Program-made: the position numbers and the translations under genes
In this document: positions 12,306-25,624 of the stretch, piece by piece
Layout of the letters: each line of letters begins with the position of its first letter
Position numbering within the stretch: the first letter of the stretch is position 1
Source: Serilophus lunatus
Lineage: Eukaryota; Chordata; Aves; Passeriformes; Eurylaimidae
Direction: 5' to 3'
Length of the DNA stretch: 64,000 bases
Assembly: GCA_013399895.1 (NCBI GenBank)
Contig: VXBA01003830.1
Location: 593,598 to 657,597 of the forward strand
Notes under the pieces: model-generated
Databases searched by the model: none
What the model was told of the DNA's origin: nothing
The model's input: only the letters and a program-made list of their open reading frames with translations

Positions 12306-15300
12306 AAGGGAATTAGTACTCCAGCACCAAAGAAAACTCTGATTTTAGTCGTGTGATCTGAGCAGGTTTTTCCCTGAAGCCAACAATCATTAAGCTACAG
12401 CTTAAATAAAGAGACAGATGCATAAAACAAAATCAAAGCCAAATAATGAGACCTCTGTTCTGAAATACACCCTGTCACAGGAGTTACCAGCCAGCCAGAC
12501 AAGTAGAAAAACAAGGCAATACACTGATAAAAACTGCTGTCCCCCTCCCTCTTCTCTACTGACTCTATAATCAGGCTTAATGCACACAGCTTCTGCAAGC
12601 TATGGTTTTTAATGGACAGAGATTTAATAAATGGTGATTGAAGGTAAATCTACTTTAGAAGCAGCAGAAAGGTTTTTATTTGTGCAAAGCACAGGGCAGT
12701 CAGATGGAAATTGTTTTGGTATCAGTAGAAAGGCACATGAAAGGAGCAGATGGTCCTCAGCAGACTCTGGGTTAGAGGCCTGGTGGAATTCTACAGGACA
12801 ACTGCTGATGGCAAATGTGCCTAGAGCAGGTCTTGGGATGACAGAGTCAAGCTTTTGAAAGCAAACAACCCTTAAGAACACAAGTTAGATTCTAACTAAT
12901 TAGGGAATGAGGGTTGTGGCAAATAAGGCATGGTCTGTATTATCTCCATGAATTCTCATTAATATCTCAATGCATCTGTTTTGTACTATTCTGCCTAAAC
13001 ATGCAAAAGGAGGCAGTTAGGAGAGAATAAACAAGAAATGAGGAACAGACAAGGTGTTTTAAAGGAACAATGAAATAATTATTGACTAGGAAATTTCTAA
13101 TTGGCTCAGAAGACATGAGCCAGGAATGTGTCAGAGAGTCTGGTTTAGAAAATGGATGACAGCACAGACAAAATAGGTATATTTCAGAAACATACACAGG
13201 GATGACTGATTTGTAACTGTGAGGTAAGTCAGAAACATCACTAATTTACAGGATACAGTCACACTTGTAATTTATTTAGGGTTTTTAGGTTTATCCCTTT
13301 GTCACTCAGTAAAGCCAGAGTAGGTGCCTGCTTGCAGCTGGTTAAAGGAGGAATAAAAAACTGTGTTAAAACCCTAAACCAAAACAACATGGAAGAGCCT
13401 GATATGCAGACATGCACCAAATTTGTTGTTCTGGTCAGTCCAGCCATAATCCAGAAAATGAGATTTCTCAGGCTGGCAAGGATAGGGAGCATACAACTTA
13501 CAACATAAAGTTGTGTTGGGAAATGGGAGAGTAAAAGTTCCATGCTCTGTAGGAGAATCACTTTATTACATTAGTGCAGACAGTTTGTGGGTCAGGTTGG
13601 TATGTTGTAGAGGAGAGGACACAGAGACTAAAGGGTCACAAATGTGATCTTCCTTTCTAAACATTCATTAAACCTAGGCAAAATCAAGAAAGGTAAAATT
13701 AGGTATTTGACAAGAATTTTGGCAGCAGCTGTTGCAGGATGTTGCTTTAAGACATGGCTTGGGTTAAGTGAATAAGGCTGAGATAGAAGCTGACAAATGG
13801 AACAAAAATTTGGCAAGGACAGTAAGCTGATAGAGCATGAACAGAAAAATCTTTAAGGTCTTGTGATCAGAGAAGCTACTTTACAAAGTAGTGCCTAGTA
13901 CATTCCATGTACACCTGCTTCCCAAAGAGTCATTTCACTGTGTCTGGTCAGACAGCAGTAAAACATTGCAGTTACTGCATGGTCTCCTGTGCTGTATCAT
14001 TGAATCAGTTACAGAAGATAAAATATCTGGGCCAAATGACCCTGTTTTCAGTTTAAAATACTGTGAGCTTTGCAAAGAACAGATTACTTCTATTTGTACC
14101 ATAACTTGATTTGCCTAATTCTGCCTTTTTCATCTATAAAGTCATTGCTGCATTCTGGGACAAATTCTCAAATGGTGGTAGCTGTTAAAGCAGTCGCTCC
14201 TATCAACACTGAGCTGAGAACATGTCCTCCTGACCTAGCACCTTATTTGATAATCATGATCAAAGCTGAAAGCCATACAGATAATAGCATATGCTAAAAA
14301 TCTATGGTTTGGACTGTATTGAATCCAACATGATGCTGTCACAGAACAAAAACACTATTCAAGGCCCCTTTGCACAGTTCCTCCTCCTCAGCCACCACGC
14401 AGATCAATGCAGTGAGTGCCACAGGTGCATCCTCACCTCACAAAGAGGCACCATGTTATGACAGCACAGTTCCCTGAGGTGGTGCTGGGCTGCATTACTC
14501 AGAAAGGATGACTAACGGTATTTTGGCAAAGAAAAAAAATGGGAATATACTCTTCAGAAAACAGAAATTCAGAAAGCAAATCTGTTCTTCAAAACAAAAT
14601 GTACAATGTCAGTAAGGAATTAACTCTGTCCTTTTGGATCTGTGATTCTATGATATGTTTGAGCTCCCCATAATTGTTCTTGGTGTATTTTAAGGACCAT
14701 TCTGAATTTTTACAAGTCATCAGTACCCAGGGAATGTTTGCATTCAAGAGCCAGATGAAAGCAATCAGTGCAACAGAAGCTGCTGACTAAAAACCCCAGT
14801 TGAAAAATCAGGAAATTAAGCTGATGTTCTTGTCCCCACTGAGTTTGTATAATGCTTCATGGGCTATTTCCAGTAGACTAGGGGAACAGAAACATGCACC
14901 ATGTTGGCACTTTCAACAGCTCCATGACTGAGAAACACAAGTTTAATAGATTTTCCAAAAGAGCCTGTGGTTTTAGGAGTGTAGTCTCACATTAGGAAAC
15001 TTTTTAAACAAACATTGCTATGAAAGTTCCTGTCTCATGTGGGAGTTTTCTACTTCATGAGTTGAGCTGATCCAATGCTTTGTGTGGTGTGGATCAGATC
15101 TGTGTAACCACCTGGTTTAAATCAGCATAGGGCAGTCATCTCTTGTAACAGGATATTGTTGGACAATGAACGAATATTTGGCACAGCACAAAAGTGAAAG
15201 ACCCTTAAACTGATTGTGAAACAGAACATGATATGAAATGACACATCTGTCCACCATCCTCCATATTGTGTAATGAAATCAAATCAGTCAAACTTAGGTT

Positions 15301-18300
15301 ATGAAAAAACCAAGAGCAAGCAGAGTGCAGGCACACTCTATTTGCAAGATCACCTTTAATGTCCTTCACAGCCTGCTCCCTGGAAAGAGCAGGATGCATC
15401 CATTTCAGAGAACACAAAGGTAACGTACTGTGCAAGATATGAGGAGCTGTACATCTTACAGATAGCACATCACAGCATTTTTGACATCTGCTGTCAGGGA
15501 AAGATCCATGTCCCAAAGGCCCTATGTATTTTTTAAAACAGTGAATGGTTTGGTTAGAGATTGCTGCAGTTGTTTCAGTCCACAGAAAAAAAAATACTGC
15601 TCTTGCTATTTATAGAGCTGTTCTATGACATCATATCAGAGAGGTCTGATGTCAGCTTAAAACAAAAAGAGATTTAAAAGCTTTGATCCATAGTTCACCG
15701 TGTCAGCTGAAATGTTTCCACTCACTTCAGTAGTCAAACTAAATATGGGAAGCAGCAGGACATAATCCAATGAACTTTATTTACACTGACAGACTGGGCT
15801 AAGACAGGCTTATACCTGTGTAAAGACCTTCATGTACAAGACATGTTGAATTATGCCTTCCTTCACCTTGCATTTAATATGACTATTAAACTAAAAATGA
15901 GTATCTTTCACAGACAATGGATTATAACACAAAAACTAAAAGCACTTGGTTTTTTAAAAATGGGATATCTTAAAAGGCTATTTTCTGTAAAAAGAAGCAT
16001 GTTGGTTTGATATCCTTTGACATTTGTGATACAATAAGAAAATTTTAAAGAGCCATGTGTTTAACTAAAAAAGCAGCCTACGGCCCATTAAGGGCTCTTA
16101 TTAATTAGGCTAAGAACAGAAGCTGTTGCTATTGTGTTCAGTGTTGCTTAAATGCTTTTCCAAAAAGGTTTATTCCAAGATAGTCATCATTAGTTGTGTT
16201 GTGCTGGCTACCCAAACATCTCAACAAGTGTCCTCACAAGCAAATCCACCTCCCACTTCAATAGTTTTGCTGTGTAAGGACAAGGGCATATACCAGGAAT
16301 GTCTGAAATCACAATGGTGCTGCAAACTATTAGCATTTTGAAGTCTTTTGAGTCTTCAGAAATTCACCTGCTGCTCTGTTACTGGCACAATAAACTTGTT
16401 ACTCTCCCAAACTGAAAACAAATGGAAATGTCAAAATTACTCTTCAAGAGTTTTTAATCCTGCTAATCCATTTATGTACTCTCTGCAAGTTGCCCAGGGT
16501 CAGAGAGTCAGTTCAGTTACTTAACGTATTTTTAACTTTCAGAAACCCAGCCTCTTCTGCACTGTTTTTCTCTCACTGTAGTACATGCAAAAAGCCGCAG
16601 GAAACCAAACATCTCACAGCTGTGCACAAAAACCTCCAGAGCAGACGACAGAGGGCCTGTCTAAAATGAGCTGAAGCAGAATGAACCTAAATAACATTTT
16701 ATAGTCAAAGAGCAACACGTTTCCTGACTACCGATGAGGTGCTTTGCTTCCCCAATCAGACAATTTTGAAACAACATGAAACCAAAACCGTAACGCATGC
16801 TTCTCATTTTGGAGAATTGCATAGTTCAAATGGTACACCCAAAATGTTTAGTGTTTGAAGAACTACTACTGTTTGAATGTACTGGCTTCTCAGTGGACAG
16901 TAACACCACTGCACTTGCCTTTTCTCATTTCCTCACACTGAACATTTTGCAGCTTCCTCCAGCTCCAACACCTACACATTCAGATGCCCTGGTTATGAAT
17001 CATGCAGATCACAGAAGCAGTACCTCACTTCTATGTCACGAACAAAAAGCTATGAAACAACTGCTAGGTCTCGCTATGAGCCAAAAGAAGCAAAATATTC
17101 CACTACACCACCATAGTCCACTACAGAGTCCAAACCCATGACTTTCTTCCCCTAAGATTTTTATAGTTTTTTCCTTCTCTTTACTAAAAGCTAAAGAATT
17201 AGGTTTTAATTTTTTCTTCTATTTTTTTAATCTTTTTTGAATGCTTTTCCATTTGTGTTACAAATATTTTCTAATTTGTAACACTTAAAAATGGATATAG
17301 GAAGGGATAGAGAAAAAGAGGTAGGAAGAACCCCATGACAATAAATGCACATTTAGCAACATAAATGGAGATCAGGCAGTGATAACACTCCATAGTGGGG
17401 ACAGTAACTTAGTACTAAACCAGAGAGAAAGGTATTGAGGTCCAGAAGATCACACAGACACTGGGGGATCAAAATTTAAACAAACATCAAATATCTGATT
17501 TTGTCACAAGCTCTACTGCAATAAGTGCCATTCAGCTTTCCAGAAAGTTTTTCTTTCTTTTTAACAAAAAAAACCTAGGGGCAGTTGATAACATTAGGAA
17601 CATATTAAAGAGCCATATCCACACACTATATTCAGGACTATAATTTCTGGCCTTAATATTGACATGAAAGAGATCTAAATGATGGGCAAGTTTATGGAGT
17701 TGTAAGGAGAAACAGAAATCAAACCAGTCAAACAAAAAACTCTCAAATCCCTAAAAACAGGAGAAAAAAATACAGAAAAGCTTTATATTTCCATTTTCAT
17801 GTTCTGAAGAGTCTTGAACACTTCATGAAATCACGACATTTTTCTTTATGAGTACGATATGTAAAGTACATTTTTAATTGGCAAAAAAATCCTTTATAAG
17901 TTTGCAACACAGAGCTTGACATCTTTTTTAGGTCTAAATAGCTGAAACTCAAGTAATACAGATCATTTGAACAATTTTATACCATTATTACAGAACTCTA
18001 TTTAAAATTTCCTGTGCACAACAAAAGTGACAGTGGGAGCAGCATATCTTTAATTCCTTTTGATGGTTCCCACTGCAGCTAAACACTGCAGTACATTACT
18101 GTTTTATCTGCACTGCAGGTCTTAGCCATTATGGACTCAACAGTTCCTAATTCTTTAGTTTTCCCCCCTGAAATGAAGCATAGACAGATCATTGCTAAGT
18201 GCTGGTCACCTACCATGAGAATGAGCACCCTGGAGGTCACTGGGGACTGCTGCCTCCTGGGCCAAGAGAGTTGACTTCTGTAAACTACATGTCCTCAAAG

Positions 18301-18787
18301 CACTGCTGCAGTGACCTGGGCAAAAGCATATTTGGATTAGAAATGTAACAGTTTACACAAAAACTCGGCAAGTAACAGGCAAGTGACATCTACAGAAAAG
18401 AAGTTCCATTTAGGCAATTCCACACCTAAACTTAGAGGAAGACTGTGGCTCATTGTCTCTTCATCTATTTCAAGAGTCTTTGTTACTTAGCAACTGTCTG
18501 TCCCCTCTGTGCTTCCCTTGCAAGAAAAAAAATCAAGTTTAAAGTAAAATTAAATAGATCACGAGACATGTGGACAGAAGAGATCAAGAAATAACCTCTG
18601 CTTGTGCCAGTGTCCTTCAAATTGGTGCCTGTGTCAGCACTTCTCACATATTAGAAACAATTTGCACCGATCATATGAACAACCAACCACATCCCAGTAA
18701 CCTTATTTCAATAACCTGCTCATGGAGCAGAAACCCACCAGGTCATTCTGACCTCACCCTTGGGGATAGACTCAGTTTCTCTAATTT
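12306..18787. other. Non-coding-looking stretch
   Basis: About 6.5 kb without a supportable gene. The 12.6-13.9 kb part has open frames on both strands and a texture that suggests an old, unrecognised transposable element, but I could not name one. A string at 14625-14655 resembles the CR1 octamer tail but has no CR1 body. A 114-codon plus-strand open frame at 16797-17141 has no recognisable motif. Confidence 0.45.
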
Positions 18788-19595
18788 TGTAGAATTATAG
18801 ACAAATTTAAGTTGGAATGACCTTTGAAGCTCATCTAGTCTCCATTTAAAGGACAGCCAATCTAAAAGTTGGATCAACTGGTTCAGGGCTTTGCCCAACT
18901 GAATGCTGAAAATCTCCAAGGACAGTGTTTTGAGTCCTTTGGGCTACCTGCTATAGTACTCAACCATTACCCACTGTCAGGAATTTTTTCATTATGTCCC
19001 TTTGGAATTTCCTTTGCTGCACTATTTCTTCCTTCTGTACTTCCGGGAAGAATCTGGCTCCATCTTTCCTGTAACACGCCTTTACTTAGTGGAAGACTTC
19101 AATTTAATTCCTACTTAGCTGCCTTCTCTCCAGGCTGAACAAACCTAGCTCTTCTAGCCCACCTTTACATCAGGTGCTTCCATACTCCAACTATCCTGGT
19201 CCTGATGGCCCCCACTGAAACATCTGTCAATATACCTTCTGTACTGAGGAGCTCCCAAACTAAAGACAGTAGTCCATATGCAAACTCATGAGTGTCAGTC
19301 AGAGGGAATAAACTTTTCCTACCACAGCCTTCAAAACTGTGAGCGCACTCTGCTGACTCACCTTCAATTGGCAGTTCACCAGGATTTCAGGTCCTACTAA
19401 TGCATGGACTTTGCATTTGCTTTAATAAAATTTTATTGAATTTGTGTTGGTCAATTCCTTCAGCTTGTTGGAGAAACAGCCCTCCAGCCCTTTGGTATTG
19501 CTACAAATTTCCTACAAGTGCAATATATCCCATTTTCCAGGACACTGAAGGTGTTACACTGTGTCAGACACTTCAGTATCTACAATGACATATTA
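18788..19595 (-). mobile_element. CR1 LINE fragment, inverted, degraded
   Basis: The interval reads as the reverse complement of the 3' part of an avian CR1 element. It begins with the inverted tail (AGAATTATAG, a decayed form of the usual inverted tail), followed by AAGTTGGAATGACCTTTGAA and AAGCTCATCTAGTC, a typical inverted CR1 end. Further along come the recognisable CTCCAGGCTGAACAAACCTA block, the GTAGTCCATATGCAAACTCA region, and the segment that corresponds to the end of the reverse-transcriptase ORF. Substitutions and small indels are frequent throughout, so no ORF survives and the copy is old and 5'-truncated. The distal boundary near 19595 is approximate. Confidence 0.82.
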
Positions 19596-22065
19596 AAATT
19601 AAAAATTAAAAATGAAAAAACTGTGTTCATCTCAACAGTTTAGAATGTCTGTGCTGAATTGAGGCACAGATGGATAACTCCAGTGAACAGCAAATTGAAG
19701 GTGAGTCAGCAGAGTGCCCCTGCAGTGTTGAAGGCTGTATTAGGAAGAGAGAAATGTTTATTCGCTCTGTTTGGCACTCATGAGTTTTCATCTGGAGTAC
19801 TGATTTTGGAAGCCCCTCAGTACAGGGCCTCAGTACTCAGTTCATGTCCATGAAAAAGTTAACAAATCCATGCTTCACACATCAATATAATTTTCTGCTT
19901 GTACTCTTTTTTTTTCTTTCTATAAATATTACCCAGAATTATAAGAGAAATCCAACACTGTTTTGCAGATGAGGAACAATATAATTCGTTAAAGGCTCAA
20001 ATATGGATAAGAAGCTCACTCATTTTGATTGCTGAAGCTCAGACAGTTCCTGACTTAATTTCAAAAAATGCTGAACAAGCAACAGCTCCTATAATAGCAA
20101 ATGGAAGCTGCCACATTTCTTCAATTCAGGTTCCTGTTGCCACAAATTACTTCTACAAAACTGAAGCAGATCAAGACCCTGACCCAGCATAAAAGGCTAT
20201 CAGAATCAGTCTCAAGTGGGCATTTGTGAGGATCCAGCCCATGGTTAAAGAGTATTCCTGAAAATGCAGGCCTTGATGGGATATTACAGGCCAGGTCTCC
20301 ATGTACAGTAAATTACTTCACATGCAAATTGCCTACTAATGGAATTAGAGAGCGAGTGACAGCTTCCTGCTGTTCTCAAACAGGCAGAGCTGAATCCAGG
20401 ACAGCAGATTCCTTCACTGCTGCATCACATGTTCAATTTCCAACCAAGCTGGGAGAGCTGGGGCCACATTGGGAGCAGTCTGACAAATTGCTTCCTTGTC
20501 TCATCCTAGGATTCTGCAAACAGATAGGTCTTCCAAGCTAAGGAAAGAAAATTGATCCGTTTGTGCTTCTTTAAGACATGGGGTGGTAGAATCTGAATTC
20601 TAAAAATGGGACTATGAAGAAAGTATTAAGAAAAGATTGTATGCAGACTGGATTTCATAACAGTTCTAGGGACACAAATTGAATAAGCAAAGACAAATTG
20701 TTACTGTGGATATAAGGTTGAGTAAAAACATTCTGGAATTTCACTCTAGGGATAATGACAACAAATTAATTACACTGATGTGCATTCAGTCTCAGAACAC
20801 CTGAAAGTGACTTACCTTTTAGAGACAGAAAACCATAACTCTTCTCAGTCCTCATAGTCATAGTAATACAATAAATTAGATGACAGAAAGGATTGCACTG
20901 TACTTCATGTGATTATTGTACAGAGCAGCTTTGCTGCAACAATCTCCATTTTCTGTGCATCATCGGCCCTGAGCAAGGACTTTTCACTGGACTCAGACTT
21001 GTCTATGTGACAGAGCACTTTCTTGTCCTGAATTAAAACACCTGTTAGCCTAGACTGACAAATGATAGAAAATACTGACAAAGTGCTCACTCCTGGATGA
21101 CCATTATTAGCACTTTGCCTGAATAATCAGGTCAAGATTTTTTTGCATTTTCATTATTTTCCAAGCACTCTGTTTATTTTCAAACAATCACAAGTGGTAA
21201 ATAAAATGCCTTTCAATATTTTCTGTTAAATACAGTTTGAAATGTTTTTCTCCTATGTCTAAAACTTGCTGAAATGGTCTGTACATTAATACAGGTACTT
21301 TTGCTCTGTCATAAAAATGGAATGCTATCCGTGTTACTGGAACCACAGACTGAATCTGGAGGGGATCCCCAAGAGTCTGTGTGGCTGGGCAGACTGGAAA
21401 GATGCTGTGACTCTTCTGGGTGTGAGCAGGGTGACCCCATATCCAAAATGCAAGAAAGACTGATTTCAGAGGTAGAACCATTTCCATTGGTGGTGACCCC
21501 ACACTGAAAATGAGATTCATGCTGGGTGACTTTATTGTATACTCTACAAACATAGACAGAAATCAGCTTCAGCCTCACAATCTTCCAAGTAAATGGAGTT
21601 TTGACATAGATTTCAATGAGGATGGGATCTTAGGAGAGTAACAAGACATATTCAAACTGAAAACCCAAAATAAAAAAATCAAGTTTTTCTTTCAATTCAG
21701 CTGAGTAAAATCATCATTTCAGTATTCAATACACCACTTTTTTCAATGTGTTACTATGGACTTGAACAAAGCTAGCTAAGTAAATCCAGAACATTTCCAG
21801 CAAGTAAACTAAAGCCCGAAAGAAAGAATGTCTCTTGCTTAGCTAATTGCAGAGGACTTGAAAGGGTCACAAAGTAAAAGACAGAGATGAAGAATTAAAT
21901 AATAAACAAAACTACTTATTTAATTATAAGTAAGCACTGAAGCCTTGAACTGCCCCACTGGCTACCAGGCCACATAACCCCACTGACCTGAGAACTGAAA
22001 AAATAAGGTTGTAACTCTGGAAGGAAGTAGCTTATTTCTGCTTCCCACTACAGGACAATATCTAT

Positions 22066-22150
22066 GTTTTTACATATACATTAAATATATAGCTATATAT
22101 ACATGCATATAAATACAAACGTGTATATATACACACATACATACAAACAC
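22066..22150. repeat. TA/CA-rich microsatellite-like tract
   Basis: Impure alternating purine-pyrimidine sequence made of ATAT, TATATACA and ACACATACATACA blocks. It is a decayed dinucleotide/tetranucleotide repeat, probably length-variable between individuals. It has no coding potential. Confidence 0.75.
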
Positions 22151-22267
22151 AATACGAAACTGCTAACAAAAATCTGCTCCCTGCCTGGGTAACCAAGGAA
22201 CCTCTGAGTAGCAGAAACAAGGCTTCCTACTGTGCTCCTCCATTCCTGAGGTAGAGGTTCTTGGTGG

Positions 22268-22632
22268 GAGATAACCGAATTGCTATCAGTTCTGAAAAGG
22301 GGGAAGAGCAGACTTCCACGAGATGCTTTGTTGATGTACCACTCGCTTACTCGTGGCATTGAGTTGCACTGCAAAGTCCCAGTACTCAGTGCCCCATCCC
22401 TTCGGTGGGATCCATGGGAAGTGCTCCTCATCACACAAATTTCGGCACCTCAGCGCCCACTCACAACTTACACCTCTTTAGGTACCACCAGCTCCATCTG
22501 GTGGGTGCTTTGCAGCACTTGTTTCCTTGAAGGGAACGCACAAGATTTTCTAACGGGAGGACTGTCTGCCCCACCCCTAGAAATACAAGCCTGATAACTC
22601 TACCACTTTGAGGCTTCTTTATTTCAGCGACA
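22268..22632. other. CpG-richer block, possible old LTR
   Basis: Roughly ten CpG dinucleotides occur in 365 bases while the flanks have almost none. Read on the minus strand there is an AATAAA signal (22618-22623), and about 170 bases further on a string GGTGCCGAAA that resembles a retroviral primer-binding site. That would fit an inverted LTR followed by internal sequence, but no matching second LTR, terminal TG/CA pair or pol/env-like frame was seen. A small regulatory element is the alternative. Confidence 0.2.
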
Positions 22633-23259
22633 TTTATCTATGACAAATGATGAAGTGGGGAGACAACTCCAGCACACATTAGCAAGCAATGAATCAGCAT
22701 GTTCTAGATGGCCTTGTCTGACAATGCTTAGCACCTGTCAGTGTACTGCTGGTCCCTATTTATTGTCATTGCATAACTCACTGAGTCCTGTGACATTCCA
22801 GTGTCATTTATGCTGGATGTTTTCTCATTGTAGCGTTTTACCTTCTGTCAACAGATATGTGATAAGAAATGTGCATCAAAGCAGTGAAGCCTAATTAAAT
22901 TAGGAAGATTTTAAAAAGCCAAATAAAAGAAAAATTCATTGCTCCCATCTGCCAACCAAGCACTAGATAAAGATGCAAGCGTGCTTTTTGCTGCCGATCT
23001 ACGTTGAAGAGGGCAACCCTGATTTCCGGGGGATTGCCAACAGGAGTTGCTGTAGTGCTTATGGTAGAGAGCACCACACACAGACTGTCAGGAGCACCTC
23101 ATCCCTTTTATCTGTTGATCATGACAACAGCTCCAGTTCACGCTCAGAGGTGACATGTGCCAAATTAATCTTTAGAAACAGTTTCTGGCCAGCTACAGAA
23201 CACTACCAGCAACACCTCAACCTAGGAGCCATCAGCCTGCCATTCTTTCCAACAGCGAG

Positions 23260-23738
23260 AGGCAAGGGAGATATGAAGCTACTAGTGTCCAAAGGAGACA
23301 GTGTAGATGGTGAAGGACCTTGAGGGAAATTGTGTGAAGAGCAGCTGAGGGCACTTGGTGTGTTCAGCTGGACAAGAGGAGACTGAGGGGAGACCTCATT
23401 GCAGGGACAACTTGCTGGAGTGGGACAGAGGAGGGGCAGGCCCTGATCCCTGCTCTGGGGGGACTAGGGACAGGAGCCCAGGGAACAGCCTGGATTTGTG
23501 TCAGGGCAGGGTCAGGTTGGATATTAGAAAGAGGGTCATCCAGAGGGTGGTTGGGCACTGAATAGGCTACTCAGGTCAGTGGGCACAGCACCAAGGCTGA
23601 CAGAGTTCAAGAGGTGTTTGGATGACACTCTGGGCACATGGTGGGTGTGATTCGGGGATGGGCCTGTGCAGGGCCAGGAGCTGGACTGGATGATCCTTGT
23701 GGGTCTCTTCCAACTCAGCATATTCTGTGGTTCTGTGA
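23260..23738 (+). mobile_element. CR1 LINE 3' fragment, forward
   Basis: This is a well-preserved 3' end of a CR1 retrotransposon. Landmarks in order are a GGTGAAGGACCTTGAGGG-like start, GAAGAGCAGCTGAGGGCACT, GAGACTGAGGGGAGACCTCA, GTCAGGTTGGATATTAGAAA, GAGGGTGGTTGGGCACTG, GGACTGGATGATCCTTGTGG, and the terminal octamer pair ATTCTGTG GTTCTGTG. The tail made of short octamer repeats instead of poly(A) is the hallmark of CR1. The copy is severely 5'-truncated, as most CR1 copies are, and keeps only the end of ORF2 and the 3' UTR. It is less diverged than the inverted copy at 18.8 kb. The 5' boundary is approximate. Confidence 0.9.
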
Positions 23739-25624
23739 AAGTCAGACCCATACCCAGATCTCTGTCCAGAAGGAATTTTAGAACTCCTGCCTTTACCAGC
23801 TCCTTCAGTTACAGGCTCTCCATTGCTGCTAGAGACAAATCACAGTAATACATTCCAACTGATCAACTCCTGTCACACAGATGTCCAGAGACCTGACAGA
23901 TGATGGTGAATTTTCTTTGCTACTTCTTAAATTTTAACAAGTAACATTGGTAAGGGGATGCACAATGGGAGGAGGACTTCTCTTTTTATCTCTTCCATAG
24001 TCCATCTCCTAACCTTCTTATAAAAATGCCAGGATCACAAATTAAACATCTCTCCTAACTGCAAAGTCTTAGAGACACCAAAAGAGACAAAAACTGGTCT
24101 GAAACACAAATGCTGGAGTCAAATGAGCAAAGCAAGACAATCAAACGCTACAATCCCAGCTGACCTTGCAGTAATAGGATCACATCAAGATTAGTCTATG
24201 TCATAGATTAAGCCCATTGAAGTAAACTAATCTTTCTGCAGTCAGCTAAGACTATATGTTTACTCACTAAGCTGGGAAAAACTCAGTGTAAAATACATAT
24301 TTGCTGGAACAGGTCATCTAGACTGCAGCTACATGAGCACGGCACAGTTATTGCTGCAGCACTGCCTTTAAGGTGCCTTCAGAAAGGAAAATCTCTTTAA
24401 ACGGGTTTTTAAACTATATTGTGTGATTGATGAAAATTAAAAGGCTCTTAGGCTCTTAGAACACTGCACATTTAGACAGACATTTGTCTCCCTGTGCCTG
24501 GGGACTAAGGTACAGCTAGGGGCATTTTCTTCCTCCTAGAAGTCCCTTTCTGGTGCAGACATCACACTTCCCTAGAGCATGTATTTACCAGTCTGCACAT
24601 CTTTAGAAGCTTTCCATTCCAGTCTCTCAGTCCAGGCTGCTCACAGCCATGTTTGTACACTTCCTTCTCTCCTTCATCTCTATCAATTAAAATCTATTCC
24701 AGGGTCTCTAGTTGGAATTGCCATCAAAACACCAACATATGAATGAGGAAAACTGGGGGAATTAACACAGAAATAGCCCAAAATTTAAAATTAACATATC
24801 CAAATAGTGTTTGCAAACATACATACATGTATATCCAGTCAACATATTCCTACTTATTAGTCCACTCAAAGCAGCTGTCCCTACACGTCCTCAAAAAATG
24901 TCATCTTCATGTGCTACAGAACAACAGAAGTGCAATGAAATGATGGCTGCATGAAATATTTCATGAGTAGGTATTATCTTGAGAGCAAATTTGTAAATAA
25001 TGAATAAAATCTGACTAATTTGACAAGATGAAGAAGACTTCTTGACTATGAAAACAAATTCTAGTTCACCAAGAAAAGAATTTTTGTGCTGAGCAATAGA
25101 ACAGGTTTCTGGGTTTTTTTCCCCCTTAGCAATTACTACAGCTTTCAGGGCTTAATCCTACATGTCTTACAGGTGCTGAACTCCTAAAATTTACCATAGT
25201 TCAGAAACAAAAGTAGTGCATATTTTAGGACTTAGAGGAAAGTTAAGCACAGACTGGCTTAATGCCAGCCCTCAGCAGTAGGCTGAATTCCACCTTTAAT
25301 GAAGTTAATATGAATTACGCTTTTCCAGGATCTGCAGGACTAGGCCTACTGTTAAATTAAAAAACCATTAGTATATTGTTCCACTGCAGACAGTATTTCT
25401 CAGCAGATACACATTTGAATCAGAATTTTGACATTTGCTTTGGTGGGGAATAAGCAGATACAACAAAAATCAACCAAATGGCCAAAATATTGTAATTATC
25501 ACATGGCTGTGTACCTATGGACTAAATCTAGTCAAATAATTCCATCTAACTCTTTGCATGTGCCAGCACTAATCACCTCTTTGTTCTGTTTGTACAGTGT
25601 CTAGCTCAACAGGGTCCATACCTT
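23739..25624. other. Non-coding-looking stretch between CR1 copies
   Basis: AT-rich sequence with no supportable gene, RNA or repeat. Only short chance open frames are present. Confidence 0.5.

Larger units (their letters stand above)
19596..23259. other. Stretch with overlapping open frames, no supportable gene
   Basis: Apart from the features listed separately, nothing is recognised. At 21188-21580 three frames are open together. One minus-strand reading, after a good acceptor (CTCATTTTCAG), is Ser/Thr/Gly/Pro-rich and exon-like, but its possible donor (GTAACA near 21335) is only moderate. At 22973-23323 a 116-codon plus-strand frame runs into the start of the CR1 copy. None of these is called. 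Confidence 0.4.

Noticed and set aside
12624..13860. Possible old LTR or DNA transposon region
   Set aside because: Both strands have longish frames and the texture is repeat-like, but no terminal repeats, target duplications or family match could be seen.
14625..14655. String resembling a CR1 octamer tail (GTGATTCTATGA)
   Set aside because: Only about 30 bases match and no CR1 body precedes it, so it could be coincidence.
22973..23323. 116-codon plus-strand frame
   Set aside because: It runs into the start of the CR1 copy and has no recognisable content, so it is likely repeat-derived or chance.
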